Positions 54,943-64,000 of a stretch of DNA of 64,000 bases are shown here, piece after piece (the stretch's first letter is position 1; each line of letters starts with the position of its first letter). The notes beneath the pieces were generated by a model. That model was not told the DNA's origin, did not search any database, and worked only from the letters and a program-made list of their open reading frames with translations. The translations under genes and the position numbers were made by a program. The stretch spans positions 14,880,001-14,944,000 of the forward strand of contig JBHGNT010000012.1 of NCBI GenBank assembly GCA_043228905.1, given 5' to 3'. Source of the DNA: Azolla caroliniana. Taxonomy: Eukaryota; Polypodiophyta.

Positions 54943-55405
54943 AATAATAGGCAATGGTTCGGTTTGAATGGAACCGAATCGTGAAATTGCGGCTTAACGG
55001 TTTAAATGGTTCAATTTTGTGTGTGTGTGTGGGGGGGGGTGAACGGTTCAGTTAAATTGTTTTGATCGTTTAGGGTTGCTAGTTGATTTTTTTTTAAATA
55101 ACCTTTTCTTTTTTTAGCCTAATTCTCACAAAATTGTGAAAAACTAAAATTTGAAATAATGAGGAATTTTACAATTGAGAATTGGAAATTTTCGAATTTT
55201 GACCTAACGTGAAAATTGAAATCGAACCATGAAACCGTGGTTTTAACAATCTAATAGGTTTAACAGTTTGGATTTTTTTGTAACAGTTATGTTGAAAAGG
55301 TTTCGTGGTTCGGTTTGGTTCGGTTCAAGTTTCAATTGTTTTTAAAACGGTTCGGTTTAAAACCGGTTTGGATTTGACCTCTTGAACCGAACCGAACCGA
55401 ACCGA
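54943..55405. mobile_element. Decayed relative of the hAT MITE
   Basis: Starts with TAATAGGCAATGGTTCGGTT, close to the TIR above, and carries the same CGGTTCGGTTT/AACCGAACC subterminal arrays, ending in (CCGAA)n near 55384-55404. The right TIR and target duplication are not recognisable. A (TG)n(G)n tract lies at about 55018-55040. Confidence 0.65.
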
Positions 55406-55602
55406 ACTCATACTGTACGTGTGATTACAAGCCAGGCCAAGCCGGCCTGTGCTGATAAGTGGGAACACACAATCCAGCCTCTGTCTGTCTGTAGTTCCCG
55501 TTCGAAGCAACCTCCTTCGCCATGGAAGTTGGAGGAGAGGAAAGAAGAACCTGCCATGGAGATGGGGGAAAACCTGGCCCATTTTGAAGAGTGAAAATAT
55601 AT

Positions 55603-55626
55603 CCCTCCCTCCCTCCCTCCCTCCCT
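55603..55626. repeat. CCCT microsatellite
   Basis: Six near-perfect CCCT units in the region upstream of the DNAI4-like start, possibly in its leader. Confidence 0.9.
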
Positions 55627-55937
55627 TGTGGGCGATGGAAATCAGATGGAATTATGCGTGAAATTTCCATTTTAAGTCGATGATAATCTGATGAAGCCTC
55701 CTTCATATTGTTATTGAACAGTTTGATCAATCACAGTGGCAAATTCATCGGTGGGTGATTGAAAATCTGGGCGGAAAGATGACATTGATGAGCAATATTG
55801 AGGAAGTTCAATGAAGGAAACCGAAATTTGAATTAAATATCCATGCCAATATGAGCTCAGAATGAAATATCCATGTTGGTAATCAAAGCCTGATCTTACC
55901 TATTATTTTTTGTTTTATTTTGCGACCAAAAGGAATC

Positions 55938-58900
55938 ATGGATCAACATAAGCCATTGGATATTGCCTCCTGGATGAATAAAAGCTCCAATGCGGTAAAG
56001 AATTCTTCTTCTTCTTCTTCTATGAGGCCATCCATGTTACCTTTACCACTTGGTTTGCATCATGGTTCCGGTTCAAATCCATTTAACATTGCAAAAGCAC
56101 GAGCTGATGCTGCGGCTGCATGTGGCAATGGATCCAGAGCTTCTTCCTATCGTTCCAGAAGACAGTCAGTTGGCTCTCAGATGTCCTTCTCTTCCAAGTA
56201 AGATTCATGTGTTTTCTTTGTCAATCGGTTTTTATGCAACTTTTTGGATATGAATAAAAAAGAATGAAACATACATTAGTGTTTTTTAAGAAACCAAATG
56301 GCCATCGAGACCGACCAAAATTCTTGCATACAAGTATGCCAGAATTCATTTTATCCGTACTGAAATAAAAATAAAAGCTGCTCGATGGAAGAGGAGTGGT
56401 GTTGAGGGACCAACCCTCCTGGATCAATTCCGTATACCCGCTCCTCCCATCGCTGAAAGATGAGCAAAGAACCTTTTTACATAAAATCAGAGTCTATTTG
56501 GAACACCGGTAGGTTCGGTGGAATATTGGAGAGTTCTTCCCATCGGGTGTTATTCCTACATCTAAGTCCGAGATCCTCCCCTCTCCGAGGTTTGAGGAGT
56601 CTTTCTAGGACTTGAACCCCACTTGTATAACTTTCATCAATTTCTGCTCCGATGGACCCCCAAGGGAAGCAGCAAAGGCTCGTCTAGTATGATCCCTCCG
56701 TCATCTGTCAAATGATGAGGGTGATCCCGTAGTTCCTGGTTCATGAATACACATTATCAGGTGCTTCGTCTCTCACATCTGGCCTGAAATTCATCAGTCT
56801 GTGCTCGAGAGACAGCCATCCACCATGATAATGATCTTAATATATATCGTGAAATTATTATGGGGATGGTTTACAGGCATGAAGTGTGTAAAAGCTATAG
56901 GTTCTCTATGCTTTTGATGCTTGAACAGGATTTCACTGAGGTGTCAGGGATAAGACTTATCCATCATTTGTGAACTGATGGCGGAGTTTGTGTAGAGCAT
57001 GACATAACTCTCGCTGCTTTGCTTGTAAGCAAGTTAATTAAAGTCAAACTGTTTCTCACTCTTGAATCTCTCTTTTGCATTAATTGCAAAATCTTCCAGC
57101 TCTACCTGTGAAAAGTGCTTATCCTGCTTTGATATCTAGGTAGTGGAATGAAAATCTGAATTTTCCTATTGCTTGGTGGGCACTTTAGGGCTAGCACACA
57201 TCCATGTAATGTGTTTTATGTGAATCCATCCTGTGAGAAGAAATCTGGTTTCTGGGTTCATCCAACCTTCTCAATAACCAGCAGGTGCATCCATTTTCTT
57301 TGTAAAAAAACGATAATACTTTACAACTGGTGGTTGATTATCGAGGCCTCAACAAAATCACTGTTCGAAATCGATATCCTCTACGCCACCAAGGAGCCAA
57401 CTACTTTACTAAGATCTTGGTGGGGCACACAATCTCATTCATCTCTGAGAAGGAGATGAATGGAAAACAACTTTCCACACTCAATATGGTCATTTTTATA
57501 CACAATCATGCCGTGTGGTCTTACCAACAGTCTTCAACACATGGAGAATGATGTTTTCCAAGAATTGTTTGTTGTCTTTGTGATCATCTATTTAGATGAT
57601 ATTTTAATATTCTCAAGAACCTTATCAGAGCACCAAGGCCATGTCTGTGAAGTTCTTCGGAAACTTTGTGAACTCGGTTTATATGCAAAGATCAAGAAAT
57701 GTCAATTTTAATAGGATAGTGTGTAATTTTTTTAGTATAACTCCTATTTCAATATGACAAGTTCAATGTTTTTTTGGGTTCGCCAACTTTTACCGCAATT
57801 TTATAGAAGGCTATTCTGAGATCATCTGGCCTCTCATATGTCTCACTCAGAAGGGCATACCTTTTGAATGGACAATAGACGCAGAATCATCATTCATAAT
57901 CTTAAAACACAATTTTACAGTAGCACCAATTTTAATGCATCCTGACCTGACAAAACCGTATTTTGTCCAAATGGATGCTTCGGATTCTGCATCAGCAAGC
58001 ATATTGTTCCAAGGAGATGATCACCAGTTGCATCCTATTGCTTTTCATTCCCGAAAGTTCTCATCAGCCAAGTTCAATTATCCAATACATGACAAGAAGT
58101 TGTTGGCTATTGTGGATTCATTCCAATCGTGGCAATGTTTTCTTGAAGGTTCCCTTCATACAATTACTGTTTTCTCTGATCACTGAAATTTGAAATATTT
58201 CCAATCAGCAAGGGTTATTACAAATTCTGACTAGGACGGCTGCAGGGACAAATAGCTGCACTCTCAAGATGCTCTTACTTGGCACCTAAGCCAAGAGAGG
58301 CTGCTTTTGATAAGTAATCACAGATTGTTCTTGGTTCAGAACATTTCAAGCTTGCAGTCACAACCTTATTTTTCAACACCTCAAGATGCATCTTTTATAA
58401 GCCCAGTCCAGGGCTTACTGGATACAGATACGTTAGCACAAGATGTCATTAAGCATTTGGCTTCCTCAACATCGTCATCCACATCAGGTACACATGATTA
58501 TGATGTTTTTCAAATGCATGATGGGCTATTATATCGACACGGTTTGTTGCACATTCCTGATGAACCACCCCGTCTAGAAATTCTTCAAGTTTGCCATGAT
58601 TCTCGTATGGCGGGCCATCTTGGAATTGCTAAAACAACTGAGCTCATAAGTAGAAACTACTGGTGGTCATCCCTCTGGAAATTAGTTCAGGCCTTCGTCA
58701 ATTCATGTGATACTTGTTCTTGGGCAAAAGCCCCGGGACACCAACCACATGGGTTATTTCATCCCTTACTAGTAACTGAGGGGCCATTGGAAAGCATCTC
58801 CATTGACTTAATTCCCAAACTTCCACGATCTAATAACTATGATTCCATTTTCATGGTCGTCGATAATTTTTGAACATGGCACATTTTATTCCATGCTCAT

Positions 58901-61900
58901 CAACTATTACAAGTGAAGCTACAGCCTCAGTTCTACGTCGAGAAGTTTTTTGCCTTCATGATCTACTGGATACATTATTATTGATCGAGGTCCACAATTC
59001 AGCAACAGTTTTTGGAAACATATCTTGGAACTTTTGCAGATCCCTTACTAGTAACTGAGGGGCCATTGGAAAGCATCTCCATTGACTTAATTCCCAAACT
59101 TCCACGATCTAATAACTATGATTCCATTTTCATGGTCGTCGATAATTTTTGAACATGGCACATTTTATTCCATGCTCATCAACTATTACAAGTGAAGCTA
59201 CAGCCTCAGTTCTACGTCGAGAAGTTTTTTGCCTTCATGGTCTACTGGATACATTATTATTGATCGAGGTCCACAATTCAGCAACAGTTTTTGGAAACAT
59301 ATCTTGGAACTTTTGCAGATCCATAGATCGTTATCCTCTAGGCATCACCTATAGAGCAATGGTCAAACTGAACCAACTAATCAAACCTTACAGCAATATT
59401 TACGATGTTTTATTTTCTATCAACAAGATGATTGGGTTAATTGGCTCTCTATGGCAGAGTTTGCTTGTAATAGTATTGTTCATGCTTCTATGAAGTAAAA
59501 TCCCTACTTTACAGTCTTTGGCCAACATCCTAGATTGTCTTTCTTAGCTGAGATGGAGAACTCCATCAATCCATATGCAAAACATTGTGTGGAGAAATTA
59601 CAAGACATGCACATCTAACGCCAACACCAACTTCAACAAGCCCAACAGAATTTTGAACGGTTTGCAAATGAACATTGCAAACATGCTCCTTCATTCAAGA
59701 TTGGAGATTAGTCTGGTTTCTTTGCAAAGATCTACCAACGAAGAGGCCATATACAAAACTTGCCTTCTGACTTCTTGGCCTTTTTCTCATTATTGGTCAA
59801 ATGAATAAAGTTACCTACCGTTTGAAATTATCACCTTTAGTCAAACTTCATTCAACTTTCATGTTTCCCTTTTGGAGCCATACCGAACTGGTTTCGGCCT
59901 AACCGATTAAGGCTTAATCTCTTGTAAGATACATTGATGGAGCGAGGTGATAATTTATGATAGTGGATCAAATAGATTGCTATTCATAATTGAATTTATG
60001 AAATTCTATCTAATGAGGATATGTCTTTGTTAACCCAAGTAACAAAGAGGTAGGATTCCTGAATATTCTCTGTTATTTCAGGTTATATATGAGTATGAAA
60101 TTAAAGCACATGTCTCTAGATGATGATCATTAATATCTGCTGTGTGTATGTAGTGCTGTAATGTGCAATCCAGTTCATCTACTTGAACATGGAATAAAGA
60201 TCCCTGCTTATACCTAAAACGCTTTCCAGCTCTATTTGTTTCTTTTTAAAAGAGAAAATGAACTATGTAAAGAGGGGCCAGTTCTGATCCCGAGTCTAGA
60301 TAGTTGCTTAATTAGATGTTGATTTCTTGCTTTGTCATGTTCTTTTATGAGCTAATAGGAGTATGAGAAGCACAAAGTCAAGACGTACAGGAAAAAGTTT
60401 CAAAACAGTAGAGATAACTGAACATGATATCATACAGGTTTCCTCTGCCAAATGACTTGCAAGCATAATAATGATAGAGTGGGAGAAAATGTATACTTAT
60501 ATCCTTGTTTAATCACCTACTACAGGTTTTTGATGAACATGGAAATGATGTAACACCAAAGCCATTGGTCGAGCTAAGGACAACTGCACTCCATGAACAA
60601 CTTTTGCAAGACCACACAGACAGGTTCACACCAGAATCAGAGAGGCCATCTGTCTACAGGTATATGTTTACATTTAATTGAAAGATGATAAGTGGTTAGA
60701 AGCAGAACTTGATACAATGTTCTTTTTAAAGCACATGGTTTTAATAGTTTCTCTTTTTTCTTATCTTGAAGTCGGTACTCGATAGCCAGCAGTCTAAGCA
60801 GTTTCACACCAGACACACTTGACAATGATGCATCTGAGAGAGAAGAAGGAGATGGTAATCTCACAAGGTTGGGAATTGGAGCAGCTTCAGCAGCTAAAGA
60901 ATTGGCACCTGATCATGCAGAGAATCAGAAGCGGAACCATATTGTGTACACAGCAATTCAGATACCTACCAGACAAGAGGTTAATTTTGATATAAAACTT
61001 TGACTTGATTCATGTTGTTTCTTTGGGAAATTTTAGGTAAGCATTTGTTTGCATTAGAATGAAATACGGTACTGTACCCTGAGGTTTTGAAAAGACTGTT
61101 CCACAGCTAAATAAATTTGTTGACTTCACATGTTATTGTCTTAAGCTAGAAATTCATATGTGCTCTCCAGAATGCTTCTAGGTTCATGCCCTTGCTTTTA
61201 AAGAAAGGATGGATTATAGTTTTAGTGTAATGACTTGAGAGGGAATCCATTGTGATACCTTGCTGTAATCAGCAGTAAAATGATGCTTTGTATGAAAATA
61301 ATTTTCAAGATGGGATTGCGAAAAATGAATGCAAACTGCTGATGAGTTTCAACTCAATATTTGGAAAATAACGTGTCAGAGTTTCTTTAGATGTTTACCA
61401 TAGATGCTATGTCTTATAAAGATTGTAATTGTAGCTAGTTTCATGCATCATCATGCAATTGTAGACAAGCATCATGTGTTCATGCCTGCTTTTACCAGGA
61501 CTCTGAGCGGCTTATAACTGTTACATTAATGGAGAGTGATACATTTGAGCTGATGAGCCTTAGGGGCCATACGCTCAACAATAATTATCAGAATGTCAAA
61601 GATGTTTTAGAAAGGAACTCGAGATATAAGACACTTTTACAGGTATATATGTATATTTATGGATATCAATCTTATGGAATCAATAAACTATATGTTTTTG
61701 GCTGAAGCAAACTGATGTTATGAATAGCTCAAAGTTGGGAGTGATAACTATTCAAATTCTAGTGCACAAACACTGTTCAGCCTGCAGAAAACAAAGGAAA
61801 TTCAGGTTTCTGCAAAACAAATGGAGACAGAAGCATGCCAGGTTCTAGAACTTTCCTATTTTGTGAATAATTTTGATTAATTGAATGCCTAAGAACTGGA

Positions 61901-64000
61901 CAAGATATCTCTTCTTTAATGAATACTACTTTCTTGAGTTGCAAGGCATCACCCATCTTCAGAGAAGTAAATCGTTTCTTTTATAGTCAGGCCAATTCCT
62001 GGGATATTGCTGATTCCATTGCGAAGCGGACACTATCTGAAAGCAATGATTTGCCAGTTGTGGAGAATAGGCACATTTTTATGGAAAGCAGTCATATGTC
62101 AGAGGCTGCAAAGGATGCACGAATTGTTAGCATTCTTGTATCCTCTGGCTATCTGGAGTCTTCCACATCTGCTGCAGCTCTTCAAGGCAATATGGTGGGT
62201 GCCAAATATAATTGCAAAATATGATTACTAAACATGATGAAAATGAAATGAATGTGGAAAAAAGAAAGCTATTCTTCATGGCAGGCTCAGAGAATAGGTG
62301 GAGCAGGTAACCGCAGGCAGCAAAGCATGGCTGTAAATACAGCAATGTCGAAAAGAGGCTCTGTTTTTGGAGGCTATATACCTTCAAGAAGAGGCTCTAG
62401 AATGGGCAGTGTACTAGCTTCGAGAAGAGAATCTGTTAGTGGAAGTGTGGCTGGTTCCCGTAGAGGTTCTACATCTGGAAGTAATGCTCCATCAAGAAGA
62501 GGGTCTACAATGGGGAACATATTATTTCCTGTTAGGGGACCTAAACAAAGTGCAATAGCACCAGATGTTTCTCTTCTAACTAGAGTATCAACTATTGAAA
62601 GGCCGATGGGTGGAATAGAAAATGTCACTGGTGCTTTGATGATGGCTGAAGAAACTTCTGGGTCTACTCAAAAGGCTTTTGACCTAAGCAAACTTGTTGG
62701 ACTTGACAAGATCCTTGAGATTGCTGAAAGAGCATTGGCTCAAAACAGCTTTCATGATAAGGTCAGTCAGTGAAATTTCTAGCAGCAATATGATCTAATT
62801 TTTTCCAAACCAGTTTTATGCAAATGTTTTTGATATCCAATTATGTAGCTTATGTACAGAAACCTGTCATAGATAATAGTTATTGTTGAATCGCCAAATT
62901 ATTTTATATTTTATACTATATATACTTGATTATATCACTAAGAACCAAGCACTATATTTGAGCTAAAAATGTTAGGTGTATGCTTCAATATTATGCAATT
63001 AATGTCAGCCATTGGTTTGGTTGGTAGCAAGATTAAGTTATTTTTTATTTATTTTAGAGCTCCAACTTGTTACACATTTTCTGAAGTTACTTTCATGCAC
63101 AGTTCCACTGCCCACTAAAAGCCTGAGTACTCATGTAGAATTTAGAAAGAACAAAAGATATATTAACATCTTTTAAGAGGATAAAATTGTCCTGTAAGAG
63201 ATTATCTCTTGTTTGGTCTTATGGGCCATTTTGGCCTCTTAAAAGACGTTAATATTTCTTTCTTTCTTTTTACTTATCAGACTTTGATAATAATATTTAT
63301 AGGCGTGCATGCTAGATGTAACCATACTTAGTGGTACATATTAATGATCTTTGATAAACTAATACAGGAAGAAATCGTGAAATAATTGTGTCAGTATCCT
63401 TTTCATGCAATTCAAAGCAGAGGAACTTGCTATGGAGAAAACTATTCTTTGTTGTATAGTCATTATTTGTGGTGAATGGTGTCTCTCAAACTACAAATGT
63501 AAATTTTTGATCATGTGTTCTGCATTAGAGTTCCAAATCTACTTCTAGCATTCTGTTCCACTAGAAGTGAAGAAAAATCTGGAACTGGTACCATGACTCC
63601 ATGTTTGCATGTTACCTGATAGCTAAACATATTCTAGTTTGGATTGCTGAGAATCTCTTTTAATAAGAAAAAAAGAAATCTATATTAACTTCTTTGATGA
63701 GGTCAAAATGGCCTATAATACTGAACAAGTGAAACTTCTGTAATATGTGCATCATTCATGAACATAATTTGATCAAGAGGATTGGAAAGTAGGTTAACAA
63801 AAAACCTTCTTGCTACAGCTTTTGTTTTATCGAGATTTTAGACCAAGGGATATGTCAGAAGAAGAAGAGCCATCTTCACCTACTTGCATAGCTAGCAAAC
63901 TTGAAGATCCTGCCCATACAGCAAAACATTTGAGCTGGCTGTGGGATTTCAACTGTGATATGACAGAAGGTCGAAATATTAGTTGCTTAGCATGGAACAA
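55938..64000 (+). CDS. Axonemal dynein intermediate chain, DNAI4/WDR78 (IC138) family, N-terminal part
   Basis: DNAI4/WDR78 is the relative of Chlamydomonas IC138, the regulatory intermediate chain of inner-arm I1/f dynein, acting in the flagellar axoneme. Exons seen: 55938-56197, 60526-60659, 60772-60979, 61499-61642, 61728-61841, 61991-62194, 62285-62761 and 63819 onward. Exon 1 starts [20 protein letters not shown] and ends near a GTAAGA donor. Exon 2 holds the family signature [14 protein letters not shown]. Exon 3 gives [15 protein letters not shown], exon 6 [16 protein letters not shown] and exon 7 an SRRGS repeat. Exon 8 reads [11 protein letters not shown] and [23 protein letters not shown], the lead-in to the first WD40 repeat; the propeller lies beyond the window. 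Exons 2-8 agree in phase. Exons 1 and 2 do not (phase 2 into 0), so an exon is probably unrecognised in the 4.3 kb intron. Confidence 0.85.
56198..57239 (+). other. Intron 1 of DNAI4-like gene, unassigned part
   Basis: Non-coding except for a block at 56300-56440 that is open in one plus frame ([20 protein letters not shown] then [16 protein letters not shown]). It looks protein-derived, but I cannot name it; organellar or transposon origin are both possible. The sequence stays unusually GC-balanced to about 56800. Confidence 0.35.
57240..59900 (+). pseudogene. Gypsy (chromovirus-like) pol in intron 1
   Basis: [28 protein letters not shown] and [15 protein letters not shown] (YLDD at 57589-57600). 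RNase [19 protein letters not shown] and [20 protein letters not shown]. Integrase zinc domain: [20 protein letters not shown] with NSCDTC, then the core start [20 protein letters not shown]. The C-terminal part reads [16 protein letters not shown] and LEPY, the GPY/F-type tail. A 279 bp segment is tandemly duplicated. Many frameshifts; no LTRs identified. Same strand as the host gene. Confidence 0.85.
58761..59318 (+). repeat. 279 bp tandem duplication in Gypsy integrase
   Basis: ATCCCTTACTAGTAACTGAG starts at 58761 and again at 59040, and each copy runs to CTTTTGCAG. The two 279 bp units differ at one position that I can find (CATGATCTAC versus CATGGTCTAC). The end points share ATCC. The length is 93 codons. 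Confidence 0.93.
62309..62524 (+). repeat. 36 bp repeat encoding RRxS units in DNAI4-like exon 7
   Basis: Five exact-length 36 bp units start at 62345, 62381, 62417, 62453 and 62489, encoding [47 protein letters not shown] and [13 protein letters not shown] weaker unit, [12 protein letters not shown], precedes at 62309. Each carries (K/R)-R-x-S, a consensus for basophilic kinases such as PKA. Confidence 0.9.
63143..63272. repeat. Foldback repeat sharing the LINE 3' tail
   Basis: Left arm 63143-63192 and right arm 63223-63272 are imperfect inverted copies of a motif containing AAGACGTTAATAT and CTTTCTTTC, with a short palindrome AAGAGATTATCTCTT in the loop. The same motif ends the LINE at 23997-24046 and appears singly at 63669-63714. 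It lies in intron 7 of the DNAI4-like gene. Confidence 0.75.
63669..63714 (-). repeat. Single copy of the LINE-tail motif
   Basis: Reverse complement reads GGCCATTTTGACCTCAT, then AAGAAGTTAATATAG and a T-rich tail. It is a degenerate third copy in the same intron. Confidence 0.6.

Overview
ORGANISM. This is nuclear DNA of a land plant. Two intron-containing plus-strand genes sit in about 45 kb of nested retrotransposons of plant type (Copia with an initiator-Met-like primer site, Gypsy, and an L1-like LINE). The right-hand gene is the N-terminal half of an axonemal inner-arm dynein intermediate chain (DNAI4/WDR78, the IC138 family). Only plants with flagellated sperm keep such genes, so flowering plants and conifers are unlikely. 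A fern or lycophyte is my best inference; bryophyte, cycad or Ginkgo remain possible. LAYOUT. 1-8010: a gag-only Copia derivative on the minus strand, the 3' end of a second Copia, a scrap of minus-strand Gypsy, and a decayed full-length Copia (Copia-A, 2274-7957) carrying what looks like a piece of plastid rpoC2. 8011-9345: unrecognised DNA, a G18 run and a long AAAT-type microsatellite ending in front of the next gene. 9346-19108: a complete SEC16 gene in 13 coding exons whose splice phases all agree, encoding about 1,974 residues with two repeat arrays in its N-terminal half. 19109-28220: 3' flank, a truncated Copia (Copia-C), a broken transposase-like gene and a 4.2 kb LINE on the minus strand. 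28221-33762: Copia-B, the best-preserved retroelement, with a few stops and a 5' LTR that lacks its promoter half. 33763-53635: retroelements inside retroelements. An old plus-strand Gypsy (Gypsy-G1) is split by two solo LTRs, a pol-less element (H) and a gag-only Copia (I). Next come two minus-strand Gypsy pieces, a near-perfect palindrome of Copia gag 5' ends, and Copia-K, itself split by two solo LTRs. 53636-55900: a hAT-type MITE with perfect ends and target duplication, plus a decayed relative. 55938-64000: the DNAI4-like gene, eight exons seen, with a Gypsy pol inside its first intron; it continues past the window. HOW IT WORKS TOGETHER. The two host genes are functionally unrelated: SEC16 organises COPII budding sites at the ER, and the DNAI4-like chain regulates sperm flagellar dynein. 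The rest records invasion and decay. Target duplications and interrupted reading frames allow a relative order of insertions. The main signals to follow up are: the gag palindrome, a possible source of silencing small RNA; tRNA-like A/B boxes inside LTRs of two families; a second polypurine tract and accessory region in Copia-A, -B and -C; and a 12-residue basophilic phosphosite repeat in the dynein chain.
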